A stretch of DNA of 64,000 bases, taken from positions 62,001-126,000 of the forward strand of contig MKRJ01000013.1 in NCBI GenBank assembly GCA_001896885.1. The letters are read 5' to 3'. Positions 1 to 9,534 of this stretch are shown here, in pieces. Position numbers and translations under genes: made by a program. The DNA comes from Rhizobiales bacterium 65-79. Lineage in GTDB: Bacteria; Pseudomonadota; Alphaproteobacteria; Rhizobiales; Rhizobiaceae. The notes beneath the pieces were generated by a model that saw only the letters and a program-made list of their open reading frames with translations, was not told where the DNA came from and ran no database searches. How positions within the stretch are numbered: the stretch's first letter is position 1; each line of letters opens with the position of its first letter.

Positions 1-362
1 TCGGAAAACAGCACCTGCTTGGCGCGTTCGGCGGTGATGCCGAAGGTCGCGATCAGAACGTCGATCTTGTTGGTCAGAAGGTAGGGGATACGGTTCGGAC
101 CCGTTACCGGCACGAGCTGGAGCTTCACGCCGAGCGATTTCGCGAAAAGCTTGGCGACGTCGGCGTCATAGCCGGCCGGCTGCTGGTTCGAATCGGTGCC
201 GCCGAAAGGCGGATAGTCGACCAGGACGCCGACCCTGAGCGTGCCGCTCTTCTTGATCTCGTCGGGGGTCGCCGCCCACACGGCGGGAATGCCGAAGGCC
301 GCCGTGGCAAGGCCGGCGGAGGCCAGCATGCCGAAGCCGCGGCGCGTGATTTTCATGGTCAT
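1..362 (-). CDS. Amino-acid ABC transporter substrate-binding protein (5' part only)
   Basis: Periplasmic solute-binding protein of a polar amino-acid ABC importer (PAAT, family 3 SBP). The gene runs off the left edge, so only about 120 N-terminal residues are visible. Two ATGs lie at 362 and 356; 362 is preferred because a GGGAG ribosome site lies about 8 nt upstream. The N-terminus has KITRR followed by a hydrophobic stretch ending near VWAA, which is a secretion signal. The mature part opens with GTLRVGVLVDYPPFGG, typical of family 3 SBPs, then a GYDADVAKLFAKSLG block. It is third in a minus-strand operon after two permeases. The amino acid transported cannot be read from this sequence. 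Confidence 0.85.
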   Translation of the reverse strand, partial: MTMKITRRGFGMLASAGLATAAFGIPAVWAATPDEIKKSGTLRVGVLVDYPPFGGTDSNQQPAGYDADVAKLFAKSLGVKLQLVPVTGPNRIPYLLTNKIDVLIATFGITAERAKQVLFS

Positions 363-401
363 GGACGTTTCTCCCTTTCAGTTTCTTGTGCGATCCGCGC
401 C

Positions 402-1052
402 TCAGCGAGCGGCAACCGCAAGCCGGCGTTCCATTCGCCGGCTATAGACCGACAGAGGCCAGCAAATGACGAAATAGGCAAGCGCCACGATCCCGAAAAT
501 CGTGAACGGGTGAAAGGTTGCGTTGTTCACGATCTGTGCGGCGCGCGTCAGCTCGACGAAGCCGATGATCGAGGCAAGCGATGTACCCTTGATGAGCTGC
601 ACCAGGAAGCCGACCGTCGGCGGGATGGCGATGCGGACGGCCTGCGGCGCGATGACCAGCGCCATCATCGGCCAGTAGCGCAGGCCGAGCGCGGTGGCGG
701 CTTCCGTCTGGCCCGCCGGGACGACCTGGATGGAGCCGCGCCATATCTCGCCCAGGAACGCGCTGGCGTTGAGCGACAGGCCGAGTGCCGCGGCGGCCAA
801 GGGATTGACGTTGATGCCGAAGATGCCGGGTGTGAAGAAGGCGAGGAAAAGCTGCATCAGGAGCGGCGTTCCCTGGAATATCTTGATGAAGCCGGCGGCG
901 AGGAGCCTCAGCCAGCGGAAGCGGCCGGTGCGCGCCAGCGCGACGAGGATGCCGCCGGCGGCGCCGCCGGCGAAGGCGACGATCGACAGGAGCAGCGTCC
1001 AGCGGATCGCCAGGAGCATGTAGAAGATATCGCCGGAGCCGAGTTCGCGCAT
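402..1052 (-). CDS. Amino-acid ABC transporter permease (HisM/GlnP family)
   Basis: Inner-membrane permease of 216 residues, a normal length for the PAAT family. It has several hydrophobic segments and the cytoplasmic EAA loop that contacts the ATPase, seen as EAATALGLRYWPMMALVIAP at about residues 112-131. It lies 16 bp after the first permease and 39 bp before the solute-binding protein on the same strand, so the three are probably one operon. The ATP-binding subunit is not in view and may lie beyond the left edge. The substrate is unknown. Confidence 0.9.
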   Translation of the reverse strand: MRELGSGDIFYMLLAIRWTLLLSIVAFAGGAAGGILVALARTGRFRWLRLLAAGFIKIFQGTPLLMQLFLAFFTPGIFGINVNPLAAAALGLSLNASAFLGEIWRGSIQVVPAGQTEAATALGLRYWPMMALVIAPQAVRIAIPPTVGFLVQLIKGTSLASIIGFVELTRAAQIVNNATFHPFTIFGIVALAYFVICWPLSVYSRRMERRLAVAAR

Positions 1053-1068
1053 CTGAGTGCAGCTCCCT

Positions 1069-1740
1069 CTATCGCCCGGACGGCGTACGCAGGAAGGTCC
1101 GCTCGAGGGCGCCGAACACGCCCCAGAAGAAGACCGACATGGCGAAATAGATGCAGGTGATGACGAAATAGACCTCGAAGGAGCGGAAGGTGCGTGACTG
1201 GATGTCGCCGGCGGCGGCCGTCAGTTCGGTCGCGGCGATGGCGGAACAGACGCTCGAGTTCAGCAGCAGCAGGATGAACTGGCTGGTCAGCGCAGGATAG
1301 ATCGCCTGGATTGCCGGCTTCAGGACGATGAGACGGAAAATCTGCAGGGGCTTCAAACCGAGCGCCTTGCCCGCCTCGATCTGGCCCGCGCGGATGCTCT
1401 CTATGCCGGCGCGGATGATCTCGATGCCATAGGCGCTGACATTCACGACCAGCGCGATGACCGCCGCCGTGTTGGACGAAAGCCTTATGCCGAAAGACGG
1501 CAGGCCGAAGAAGATCATGAATATCTGGATCAGGAAGGGCGTGTTGCGGATGAGCTCGATATAGGCGTCGATGACGACGCGGACGGGCTTAGGCCCCGAG
1601 GTCTTGCCGAGCGCCCCCGCGACCGCGACGACCATGCCGATGGCCATGGCGATGCCGGAGAGCACGAGCGTGTGGAGCGCGCCCCATGCGAGCTCGGGCC
1701 AGGCGGCAAAGACGTCCTGGAAGTCGAAATCATAGCTCAT
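1069..1740 (-). CDS. Amino-acid ABC transporter permease (HisM/GlnP family)
   Basis: First gene of the amino-acid importer operon, a 223-residue inner-membrane permease that would pair with the next one as a heterodimer. The EAA loop is visible as EAGKALGLKPLQIFRLIVL (about residues 130-148), and the N-terminal half has the RNTPFLIQIFMIFFGLPSFG block characteristic of PAAT permeases. The 121 bp upstream of it (1741-1861) separate it from olsB and must hold the operon promoter; no clear promoter or operator could be picked out there. Confidence 0.9.
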   Translation of the reverse strand: MSYDFDFQDVFAAWPELAWGALHTLVLSGIAMAIGMVVAVAGALGKTSGPKPVRVVIDAYIELIRNTPFLIQIFMIFFGLPSFGIRLSSNTAAVIALVVNVSAYGIEIIRAGIESIRAGQIEAGKALGLKPLQIFRLIVLKPAIQAIYPALTSQFILLLLNSSVCSAIAATELTAAAGDIQSRTFRSFEVYFVITCIYFAMSVFFWGVFGALERTFLRTPSGR

Positions 1741-1861
1741 CGCGCCGATCCGCGCGCGTTGCGGCCTCGCCTTCCCGGCATCTTCACGACCTCCCGACCT
1801 CCATGTCTCGCGACACTACGACAGGCACGCTGCCGCGATCAAATCGGGATTGGCGGGGAAT

Positions 1862-2746
1862 TCAAGCGTTGAAGCGTTCCGCCTCGGCGCCGTAATAGTT
1901 CAGGTAGCGCGCGGACACATATTCCATGGGCAGGATGATGAAGACGTCGGTGGTACCGAAATCGCGGTCGATGACGCAGCCGTCGCCGATCCTGGCGCCG
2001 AGCCTCAGATATCCCTTGATGAGCGGCGGCATGGCGGCGAGCGCCGAGCGCGGATTGACCGCCTCCGACGGCATCAGATCCATGGTGTGATAGCGCGAGA
2101 TCACCGCGCGCACGTCCCATTCCTGGTCGGCCCGGCAATTCTGCGCGAGGAAGGACAGCGCCTCGGCATGCGCCGCCGGCACTGTCCCGTGGAAGGAGGC
2201 GCAGCCGGTCATGACGCCGATGTCGTAATAGCCGACATAGGCGTAGATGCCCTGCCAGAGAAGCTCGATCGTGCGCTTGGACCGGTAGGCGGGCAGCACG
2301 CAGGAGCGGCCGAGCTCGAGGAAGCGCCGCCCCGGATGGCGGGCGATCAACGCCTCGAGCTGGAATTCCTCGTCGGAATAGAAGCCGCCGGCCGCGATCG
2401 CGCTCTCCTGGCGGAGAAGCCGGTAGGTGCCGACGATCTGCTTGGTGGCCGGTCCGCGAACCGCCGTGTCGAGCACCAGCAGATGGTCGCAGACCGAATC
2501 GAAGCGGTCGGAATCGCGCCGTTCCACCGCAGTGACGGCGTCGCGGCGGGCGCCGAGTTCGTCGTAGAAGACGCGGAAACGCACCTCCTGGGCAGCGGCG
2601 ATTTCCGCCGGATCGCGCGCCAGGCGGACCTCGAGCCGTCCGATACGGCCCAGCACCGCCCCGGACGGAACGTCTTCGCGCTCGGTTGCGGGCAGCGCGC
2701 GGCCGGAGACGGGATTGTTCTTACGCTCCAGCATCGTCGCCCGCAT
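1862..2746 (-). CDS. olsB: L-ornithine N(alpha)-acyltransferase OlsB
   Basis: Makes lyso-ornithine lipid by moving a 3-hydroxyacyl chain from acyl carrier protein to the alpha-amino group of ornithine, the first step of phosphorus-free ornithine lipid synthesis. The 294-residue length matches rhizobial OlsB. Family blocks are visible: VRFRVFYDELGA near residue 56, ELGRSCVLPAYRSKRTIELL in the middle, and GCASFHGTVP before the C-terminal domain ending FGTTDVFIILPMEYVSARY. The acyl-ACP:lyso-ornithine O-acyltransferase OlsA is not nearby, as is usual in rhizobia. A hybrid histidine kinase gene sits directly upstream on the same strand. No Pho box was recognised. Confidence 0.88.
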   Translation of the reverse strand: MRATMLERKNNPVSGRALPATEREDVPSGAVLGRIGRLEVRLARDPAEIAAAQEVRFRVFYDELGARRDAVTAVERRDSDRFDSVCDHLLVLDTAVRGPATKQIVGTYRLLRQESAIAAGGFYSDEEFQLEALIARHPGRRFLELGRSCVLPAYRSKRTIELLWQGIYAYVGYYDIGVMTGCASFHGTVPAAHAEALSFLAQNCRADQEWDVRAVISRYHTMDLMPSEAVNPRSALAAMPPLIKGYLRLGARIGDGCVIDRDFGTTDVFIILPMEYVSARYLNYYGAEAERFNA

Positions 2747-2860
2747 CGGTGATTCTCCCGATTCCGCAATCGGACCGGTCGTTAGCCGGTCCGTGCAACA
2801 GGAGAGTGACAGTTTCGTGGCCGCTCCGCATTTGCGGCAAGGATGCCTAAGTTCGACCGT

Positions 2861-5152
2861 TCATGCAACGGCTTGTTCGGCAACGGCTTCCGCAAGCGCC
2901 TTCGGGTCCAGCGGCTTGGAGACGAAACCGGTCGCGCCGTGGGCCAGCACGGCGTGCCGCGTCGTCTCCTGGCTGTCGGCGGAAAGCACCATGATCGGGA
3001 TGGGCGGCGCGCCGTGCTCCTCCTCGTGCTTGCGGATGAGGGCGATGGCGTCGAGGCCGTCCATGACCGGCATATGCAAATCCATGAGCACGACGTCGAA
3101 GCGCCGGCCGGTCTGCGCATGGATGACCGCGTCGACAGCGGCGCGCCCGTTGGTGACGAGCCGCACATGATGGCCGGCCTTGGAGAGGGCGACGCGGGCG
3201 AGCATGGCGTTGATCTCGTTGTCCTCGGCGATCAGGATGTTCAGGCCGGCTTCACCGCCGGGGGCCGGAGCGATGCCGGACGGCTCAGGCTTTTCGGAGG
3301 ATTTGAGGATCGGATCGACCGACTTGCCGGCGAGCAGCACGCGCAGGAGGGTTTCGCCGCGCACCGGCCGCGCGAGAAAGGTCGAGTAGCCTGCCTGGCG
3401 GTATTCGGCGAGATGCCCCCGATCCGAGGGAGCGATCAGCGTTATGGCATCGAAGCTCCCGCCGAGCGTACGGCGGAGCCGCTTCAGTATGGTGCCGTTC
3501 GGCTCCTCCAGCGCCGTGTCGACGAGGATCGAATCGAACTCCAGCTTCTCTTCATGCGCCTTGCTGGCGAGCATCTTCACACTATCGGCGATGATGGCGA
3601 CGCCGCCGGAAGCCTCGACCGCCCTGGCGATCAGCTCCGGCTCGACGCGGTTCGGCGAAACGATGCCGATATTGCGGCCGTCGAGAAGCTTCGGCCGCGT
3701 GCCGAGAGCGGTCATGCGGCCGAGCGGCAGGTCTACATGGAACCGGCTCCCGGCTCCCGGCTCGCTGTCGACGCCGATGCGGCCGCTCATCGCCTCGACG
3801 ATGCGCCGCGAGATGGCGAGACCCAGCCCGGCGCCGCCATGCCTGCGCGTCGAAGTACCGTCCCCCTGCTCGAATTCCTGGAAAATGCGATCGAGATCGG
3901 CCCTTCCCATTCCGGGGCCGGTGTCGGAAACGGTGAAGCGGATGGCGCGGCCTCCCACCGCCTCGACGGTGTTCACCTCGACCTGCACGCCGCCTTCGTC
4001 GGTGAACTTGACCGCGTTGCCGATCAGGTTGAGCAGAACCTGGCGCAGCCGGTTGGGGTCGGCGGTGATGATCGCCGGCACGTCCGGCGCGCAATAGCAG
4101 CCGAGGCCGATCCCCTTCGCATAGGCCTTGGCGGCGAGGAGTTCGGAGACATTCTCCACGATCTCGCGCGGCGAAACCGGCTGCGGCTCGATGTCGAAAC
4201 GGCCCGCCTCGATCTTGGAGAAGTCGAGCAGATCCTCGATGAGCGCCAGGAGCGCGCTGGCGGACGTGGATATGGCGCCGACATAGGTGCGCTGTTCCGG
4301 AGACAGGCGCGTATCGGCAAGCAGCTTGGCCATGCCCATGATGCCGTTCATAGGCGTGCGGATTTCGTGGCTGACGGTCGCCAGGAAGCGGGATTTGGAG
4401 AGATTGGCGAATTCGGCGCGTTCGCGGGCCGTCACCGAAGCCTTCTCGGCGCGTTTGCGCGCGGTGATGTCGCGCGCGATGGCGCGATGCGAAACGGCAT
4501 CGCTTGCCTTGTCGCGTACGGAAAGCTCGATCCAGGAGAACCAGCGCGTCTCGCCGCCGGAGCGGATGGCGACGTCGGTGGAACTCAGGCACTCGCCGTC
4601 GGCGAAGGCAGCGTCCGGCACCACGCCGATTTCGATGCCGAGGTCCGAGAGCGTCTTGCCGGAAAGCGTCTTTTGCGGGCAGCCCACCAGATCGGCCAGC
4701 ACGCGATTGGCATAGACGATGCGGCCCTCGCGATCGCGGTGGACGACGACATCGCCGAGCGCGTCGATGAGCCCGCGGAAGCGCTCCTCGCTCTCCTGCA
4801 ATTCCCACATTCGGTCGGCAAGCGTCTCGATCTCGGCGCGGCTCGCCGCTTCGTCGCCGATGAGGCGGCTGACCTCGGCCGCGTCGTTGCGCGTGCGCCA
4901 GCCGATCAGGAAGGCGGCGACGCCGGTGAGGAGGATGGCGCTGCTGAGATAGTGCGGCGAGCCGGAGAGATTGGCGAGGCCGGCGAGCAGGACCGCGAAA
5001 CCGGTCATCGCGTAGAGCAGGTAGCCCGGCGCGGCGGAAATCCTTGCGGTCAGCGGGCGCGGCGGAGCGGCGGAATCGGAACGCTGCGGACGCGGCTCAT
5101 CACCCCTGTCCGGCGCAAACGCAGCATCCGAATGAAGCCCTGTGTCCGCCAT
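2861..5152 (-). CDS. Membrane-anchored PAS hybrid sensor histidine kinase with receiver domain
   Basis: Signal-transducing kinase of 763 residues. Order of parts: two hydrophobic segments at roughly residues 43-65 and 70-87; a coiled-coil-like stretch; a PAS domain at about 125-240; a HisKA domain with H-box ATVSHEIRTPMNG; a HATPase domain with N-box LIGNAVKFT, D-box DTGPGMG and G-box GGAGLGLAIS; and a C-terminal receiver with NILIAEDNE, phospho-acceptor DVVLMDLHMPVMDG and the conserved Lys in VSKPL. Short periplasmic loops mean sensing is probably through the membrane or PAS domain. It lies about 110 bp upstream of olsB on the same strand. No partner regulator is adjacent, and the signal is unknown. 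Confidence 0.9.
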   Translation of the reverse strand: MADTGLHSDAAFAPDRGDEPRPQRSDSAAPPRPLTARISAAPGYLLYAMTGFAVLLAGLANLSGSPHYLSSAILLTGVAAFLIGWRTRNDAAEVSRLIGDEAASRAEIETLADRMWELQESEERFRGLIDALGDVVVHRDREGRIVYANRVLADLVGCPQKTLSGKTLSDLGIEIGVVPDAAFADGECLSSTDVAIRSGGETRWFSWIELSVRDKASDAVSHRAIARDITARKRAEKASVTARERAEFANLSKSRFLATVSHEIRTPMNGIMGMAKLLADTRLSPEQRTYVGAISTSASALLALIEDLLDFSKIEAGRFDIEPQPVSPREIVENVSELLAAKAYAKGIGLGCYCAPDVPAIITADPNRLRQVLLNLIGNAVKFTDEGGVQVEVNTVEAVGGRAIRFTVSDTGPGMGRADLDRIFQEFEQGDGTSTRRHGGAGLGLAISRRIVEAMSGRIGVDSEPGAGSRFHVDLPLGRMTALGTRPKLLDGRNIGIVSPNRVEPELIARAVEASGGVAIIADSVKMLASKAHEEKLEFDSILVDTALEEPNGTILKRLRRTLGGSFDAITLIAPSDRGHLAEYRQAGYSTFLARPVRGETLLRVLLAGKSVDPILKSSEKPEPSGIAPAPGGEAGLNILIAEDNEINAMLARVALSKAGHHVRLVTNGRAAVDAVIHAQTGRRFDVVLMDLHMPVMDGLDAIALIRKHEEEHGAPPIPIMVLSADSQETTRHAVLAHGATGFVSKPLDPKALAEAVAEQAVA

Positions 5153-5227
5153 TTCGAGGGAAACTAGCGGAGCACCGATTAGAGAAGATTTTGAAGCTTC
5201 GCTAAGATTTTACCGAAGCGGTCCTTT

Positions 5228-6220
5228 TCATGCCATCTCGACCACGATGCGGCCCCGTACCTTGCCATCTACGATGTCGTGGGCCGCCTGGACGATGCCG
5301 TCGAACCCGATCGTGGTGGAAAGAGCGGCAAGCTTGGCGTGATCGAGGTCGGAGGCAATCCGCCGCCAGGCCTCCATGCGGATCGACTTCGGCGCCATCA
5401 CCGAATCGATGCCGAGCAGAGAGACGCCGCGCAGGATGAAGGGCGCCACGCTTCCCGGCAGGTCCATGCCCTGCGCCAGCCCGCAAGCCGCGACGGCGCC
5501 GCCATAGGAGGTCATGGAGAGGACATTGGCGAGCGTCTGGCTGCCGACGGCATCGACGCCGCCGGCCCAGCGTTCCTTGCCGAGCGGTTTCGCCGGGCCG
5601 GACAGTTCCTCGCGCGCGATGATCTCGGCGGCGCCGAGATCGCGCAGATAGGCTTCCTCGGCGGTCCGCCCGGTCGAGGCGACGACGTGGTAGCCGAGTT
5701 TCGAAAGGATGGAGATGGCAACCGAGCCGACCCCGCCCGACGCCCCGGTCACCACCACCGGGCCGCGCGCCGGCGTGATGCCGTGGCGCTCCAGCGCCAT
5801 GATGCAGAGCATGGCCGTGTAACCCGCCGTGCCGACGGCCATCGCCTGGCGCGGGGTCATGCTCTCCGGCAGCGGCACCAGCCATTCGCCCTTGACGCGC
5901 GCATGGCCGGCATAGGCGCCGTAATGCGTCTCGCCGACGCCCCAGCCGTTGAGGACGACACGATCGTCCTCCTTCCAGTCCGGATGGCCGGACTGGATCA
6001 CCGTGCCGGCGAAATCGATGCCGGGCACCAGCGGGAAACGGCGCACGACCGGCGCCTTGCCGGTGATCGCCAGCCCGTCCTTGTAGTTGACGGTCGTCGC
6101 CTCGACGGCGACGGTGACGTCGCCGTCCATCAGGTCGGCGTCGCCGATCTCGACGGTTTCGACCGATTGGTTTTTCTCCTCGTCGCGCGAGATCAGAATG
6201 GCCTTGAACCTGTCCGGCAT
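5228..6220 (-). CDS. MDR-family NADPH oxidoreductase, AcuI/YhdH-like (acryloyl-CoA reductase type)
   Basis: Zinc-free medium-chain reductase of 330 residues. The AcuI/YhdH group reduces acryloyl-CoA to propionyl-CoA with NADPH, which detoxifies acrylate. Evidence is the N-terminal [10 protein letters not shown] start typical of YhdH, the [11 protein letters not shown] and PGIDFAGTV blocks, the nucleotide-binding [18 protein letters not shown], and the C-terminal RGRIVVEM end. The ATG at 6220 is chosen because a GGAG site lies just upstream; the longer reading to 6397 is low-complexity and has no ribosome site. It is upstream of the hybrid kinase on the same strand. The true substrate in this strain is inferred from family only. 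Confidence 0.85.
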   Translation of the reverse strand: MPDRFKAILISRDEEKNQSVETVEIGDADLMDGDVTVAVEATTVNYKDGLAITGKAPVVRRFPLVPGIDFAGTVIQSGHPDWKEDDRVVLNGWGVGETHYGAYAGHARVKGEWLVPLPESMTPRQAMAVGTAGYTAMLCIMALERHGITPARGPVVVTGASGGVGSVAISILSKLGYHVVASTGRTAEEAYLRDLGAAEIIAREELSGPAKPLGKERWAGGVDAVGSQTLANVLSMTSYGGAVAACGLAQGMDLPGSVAPFILRGVSLLGIDSVMAPKSIRMEAWRRIASDLDHAKLAALSTTIGFDGIVQAAHDIVDGKVRGRIVVEMA

Positions 6221-6264
6221 CGTTTTCTCCGTTTTCGTAGCGCGTGGGCCGCGTCCCGCCACAA

Positions 6265-6771
6265 TCAACGCCCGGAAGGCGGTTCCGGCTCCCTCCCGCC
6301 GCGGCCGCGTCGCCAGTCGACGAATTCCTGCAGGAGCACGAGGCCGGCGCCGATGGTGATGAAAGCGTCGGCAAGATTGAAGATGGCGAAGGACCATACC
6401 GGCGTATGGAAAAGGATGTAGTCGATCACATAGCCGTAGGCGACGCGGTCGATGAGGTTGCCGATCGCGCCGCCGACGACGAGGGCGAAACCAGCGCGGG
6501 CGAGGACCTGGCCGCCGCTGGTGCGCCAGGCGAGCGCCAGCACCACCGCTATGACCGCCAGCGCGACCAGGATGAGGCCGACATCGCCGAAACCGGCCAG
6601 CAGCGAGAAGGCGATGCCCGTGTTGCGCGTGTGGTAGAGCGCCAGGAAGGGCAGGAGATCGATCTGCTCATGCAGCGCCATGTAGTTTTCGACGATCCGC
6701 TTGACCCATTGGTCTATGGCGACGGCGGCGACTGCAATCAGCAGATAGGGGAAGAGGGCGCGGAGCTTCAC
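6265..6771 (-). CDS. lspA: Lipoprotein signal peptidase (signal peptidase II)
   Basis: Aspartyl protease of the inner membrane that removes the signal peptide from prolipoproteins after lipidation. The 168-residue length and four hydrophobic segments fit LspA. Both catalytic aspartates are in their motifs: [20 protein letters not shown] (Asp in NLIDR) and FNLADAFI. The start overlaps the stop of the upstream RNA methyltransferase gene by 4 bp (ATGA), so the two are translationally coupled. Confidence 0.95.
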   Translation of the reverse strand: MKLRALFPYLLIAVAAVAIDQWVKRIVENYMALHEQIDLLPFLALYHTRNTGIAFSLLAGFGDVGLILVALAVIAVVLALAWRTSGGQVLARAGFALVVGGAIGNLIDRVAYGYVIDYILFHTPVWSFAIFNLADAFITIGAGLVLLQEFVDWRRGRGGREPEPPSGR

Positions 6772-7628
6772 GTTCTGGATTCCATGTCTATCTTCAGCGC
6801 ATCGCGGCGGATCTCGAAGAGCATGACGCCGGTGGCGACGGCGAGGTTGAGCGAATCGGCGCGGCCGGCCTGCGGGATGCGCAGGAGCCGGTCGCAGGAG
6901 GCGGCGAGTTCCTCGGGCAGCCCCTGCTGTTCGTTGCCCATGAGGAGCAGGACCGGACGGCCGCCGAATTCGACCGAGCGGTAGTCGACCGCGCCTTTCA
7001 GGTGCGTTCCGGCGACGAGACCGGGAAAATCCTTGCGCCAGGCAAGAAAGGCCTCGGCGGACGCCCTTGCGACGGGGACGGAAAAGATCGAGCCCATGGT
7101 GGCGCGCACGGTCTCCAGCGAAAAGGGATCGGTGCAGTCGCCGACGAGGATGACGCCCTTCGCGCCGGCGGCGTCGACCGTGCGGATGATGGTGCCGAGA
7201 TTGCCGGGATCGCGGACCCGGTCGAGCACCACCCAGACATCGTCGCCGGACGGCTTGATCGAGGCGAGCGGCACGAGTTGCTGCGCGAAGACGCCGACGA
7301 CCATCTGCGGATTGTCGCGGCGGGTGATGGCGCCGAGCACCTTCTCGCTGACTTCGAGCACGGTCTCGCCGGCAGCCACCGTGCGGGCGGCCGCCTTCTC
7401 GACGGCGGGATTGCCGAGGCCCGCCTTGGCGAAGACCAGCGTGCGGATCGACCAGCCCTGGTCGAGCGCGTCGATCACGAGTTTCAGCCCTTCGGCGATG
7501 AAGGCGTTGTCGCGGTCGCGGAACTTCTTCAGCGCCAGCGCGCGTATATCCTTGACCAGAGGATTGGAAAGGCTGGTGACTTCCTTGACGCGGCCGACCG
7601 TGCCCGGTCTGTTCTGGCTGTCGATCAT
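6768..7628 (-). CDS. TrmH/SpoU-family RNA 2'-O-ribose methyltransferase
   Basis: SPOUT methyltransferase of 286 residues that transfers a methyl group from SAM to a ribose 2'-OH in rRNA or tRNA. An N-terminal substrate-binding domain (about 20-90) begins with the [13 protein letters not shown] block of RlmB-like proteins. The C-terminal SpoU domain shows all three motifs: [32 protein letters not shown] and [14 protein letters not shown]. This resembles RlmB-type 23S rRNA enzymes more than tRNA Gm18 TrmH, but the target nucleotide cannot be assigned. It sits between a second RNA methyltransferase-like gene and lspA, overlapping lspA. Confidence 0.88.
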   Translation of the reverse strand: MIDSQNRPGTVGRVKEVTSLSNPLVKDIRALALKKFRDRDNAFIAEGLKLVIDALDQGWSIRTLVFAKAGLGNPAVEKAAARTVAAGETVLEVSEKVLGAITRRDNPQMVVGVFAQQLVPLASIKPSGDDVWVVLDRVRDPGNLGTIIRTVDAAGAKGVILVGDCTDPFSLETVRATMGSIFSVPVARASAEAFLAWRKDFPGLVAGTHLKGAVDYRSVEFGGRPVLLLMGNEQQGLPEELAASCDRLLRIPQAGRADSLNLAVATGVMLFEIRRDALKIDMESRT

Positions 7629-7629
7629 G

Positions 7630-8685
7630 TCACCCCGCCACCCAGCGCGAGAAGAGCGAGGTCGAAAGCGCGCGGCCGGCGGATTTCTCGCGGATCACCA
7701 GTTCGCCGGATTCGACCCGGCCGCCCATGCCCGCGAAGGCATCGCGCATCAGCGCGTGGATGGCGAAGAAGGAGGCACGGATGGAGTAGGCCGTCAGCAC
7801 CACCGCCAGCGGCTTCGGCGTCAGGATCGAGCGGCAGATGTCGACAAGAGCGGGCAGATCGTCGAAAAGCTGCCAGACTTCGCCTTTCGGGCCGCGTCCA
7901 TAGGCGGGCGGATCGAGCAGGATGATGTCGTAGCGGCTGCCGCGCCGTTCCTCGCGCTCGGCGAATTTCATCGCGTCCTCGCAAATCCAGCGGATCGGCT
8001 TGCCCGTCAGCCTCGCCATCTCCTGGTTCTCGCGCGCCCAGCCGATCGCCTTCTTCGAGGCGTCGACATGGGTGACTTCGGCGCCGGCGCGCGCCGCGAC
8101 CAGCGAGGCGAGGCCGGTATAGCCAAAAAGGTTCAGCACCTTGACCGGCCGGCCGGCGGCGCGGATCAGCGCTTCCATGTGATCCCAGTGCGATGCCTGC
8201 TCGGGAAAGACGCCGACATGGCGGAAGGAGGTGAAGCGGCCGAGATAGTCGATGCCGTCATGGCGCATCGGCCACGTCTCGCCGAGCGGCGCCTTCGGAA
8301 AGCGCCAGCGGCCCATGCCCTCCTCGTCGGTGTTGCCGGTGAAGACGGCGTCGGCCCTCTGCCACTCCTGTGCGGGCAGCGCCTTCCGCCAGATCGCCTG
8401 TCCTTCGGGGCGGACGATGCGATAGGGACCATATTGCTCGAGCTTCTCGCCGTCGCCTGAATCGAGCAGGGCGTAATCCTCGTTCGGCGCGACTTCCAGG
8501 ATCAGCGGCAGTCGCTCGCCGGGCAACGGTCCTTCGCGCCGGACCAGCGGTCGCTCAGATGGTCGCGCCGGCTCGCGTGACGCTTGAGCCGCCGCGCTGC
8601 CCGACGGTTCGGCGCGATGATCGCCGCGTCTGTCGCGCGAGGTGTTCAACCGGTGTTCTCCATGAATCCGGGCCGCTTCTGCCAC
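7630..8685 (-). CDS. Class I SAM-dependent RNA methyltransferase (RlmI/RlmK-like)
   Basis: Rossmann-fold methyltransferase of 351 residues as drawn. The SAM site is KVLNLFGYTGLASLVAARAG, and the catalytic DPPAYGRGPKG loop resembles the RlmI/RlmKL family that forms 5-methylcytosine or 7-methylguanine in 23S rRNA. The visible N-terminal 50 residues (Arg/Ser/Pro rich) look unlike the family, so the real start may be internal, just before LPLILEVAPNEDYALLD (near residue 59). The stop lies 1 bp before the next gene, so it is probably co-transcribed with the TrmH-like gene and lspA. Confidence 0.78.
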   Translation of the reverse strand: MAEAARIHGEHRLNTSRDRRGDHRAEPSGSAAAQASREPARPSERPLVRREGPLPGERLPLILEVAPNEDYALLDSGDGEKLEQYGPYRIVRPEGQAIWRKALPAQEWQRADAVFTGNTDEEGMGRWRFPKAPLGETWPMRHDGIDYLGRFTSFRHVGVFPEQASHWDHMEALIRAAGRPVKVLNLFGYTGLASLVAARAGAEVTHVDASKKAIGWARENQEMARLTGKPIRWICEDAMKFAEREERRGSRYDIILLDPPAYGRGPKGEVWQLFDDLPALVDICRSILTPKPLAVVLTAYSIRASFFAIHALMRDAFAGMGGRVESGELVIREKSAGRALSTSLFSRWVAG

Positions 8686-8780
8686 AGCGCATGCCCTTCC
8701 GCAACCGAACCGGCGAGCCCGCGACAGGCTGTTCCCTTACGCGCGCGCCGGGTATGACGGGCCGCCAAGGGTATCCGGTC

Positions 8781-9467
8781 ATGTCGCGTTCGGAACGATT
8801 GCTCAGTCTCCTCCAGTCCTTGCGTCGGCGCCGGCGCCCGGTGAGCGGCCGCGCGCTCGCCGAAGAACTCGGCATCAGTCTCCGGACGCTCTACCGCGAC
8901 ATAGGCACGCTGCAGGCGCAGGGAGCCCGCATCGAGGGCGAGGCTGGCCTCGGCTACGTGCTTCGGGACGGGTACTTCCTGCCGCCGCTGATGTTCGGCG
9001 ACAACGAACTTGACGCGATCGTCCTCGGCCTGCGCTTCGTCATGCGTCGGGGCGATGATGAACTGGCGCATGCGGCCGAGGACGTTCTCGGCAAGATCGA
9101 GGCTGTCCTGCCGCCGGGCCTGGAAGATGCAGCCGCGACCAGCGGATTGCTCGCCGGCCCGGGCGGGTCCGGGAAGCACGGCCATCTGCCGGCGATTCGG
9201 GAAGCCATCCGGCGCGAGGAAAAGCTCCATATCTCCTATTCCGACAAAAGGGGCCGGGTGACGGAGCGCCTCGTCTGGCCGATCGCCATCGGCTTCTTCG
9301 ACACCGCCGAAATGTTGGCCGCATGGTGCGAGACGCGCCGTGATTTCCGCCATTTCCGGCTCGACCGCATGGCCGCCGTAAAACCGGTTCACGAGCGCAC
9401 GCCGCGGCGGCACCCTGTCCTCCTGGCGGAATGGCGCCTGTCGCAGGATCTGGGCGGCATGTTCTGA
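8781..9467 (+). CDS. YafY/WYL-family HTH transcriptional regulator
   Basis: DNA-binding regulator of 228 residues. An N-terminal HTH_11-type helix-turn-helix (about residues 20-45, GRALAEELGISLRTLYRDI) is followed by an insert and a C-terminal WYL-like domain (about 125-215, KLHISYSDKRGRVTERLVWP). The ATG at 8781 starts right at the typical MSRSERLLSLLQ N-terminus. Such regulators often control the gene beside them, here the VOC protein 67 bp downstream. The ligand is unknown. It is divergent from the SAM methyltransferase gene. Confidence 0.85.
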   Translation: MSRSERLLSLLQSLRRRRRPVSGRALAEELGISLRTLYRDIGTLQAQGARIEGEAGLGYVLRDGYFLPPLMFGDNELDAIVLGLRFVMRRGDDELAHAAEDVLGKIEAVLPPGLEDAAATSGLLAGPGGSGKHGHLPAIREAIRREEKLHISYSDKRGRVTERLVWPIAIGFFDTAEMLAAWCETRRDFRHFRLDRMAAVKPVHERTPRRHPVLLAEWRLSQDLGGMF

Positions 9468-9534
9468 CGGCTGCTGCCGGAAACTGACACTGCCGGCGGG
9501 CATGGTGGCTTCATCGCAAATCGCGGAGTGACCC

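Noticed and set aside
186-196. GGTTCGAATC resembling a tRNA T-arm
   Set aside because: It lies inside the amino-acid binding-protein gene, with no acceptor stem or anticodon arm around it.
2843-5167. Long plus-strand open frame of 774 codons
   Set aside because: It is antisense to the hybrid histidine kinase, whose motifs are all in order; the plus-strand product has no recognisable features.
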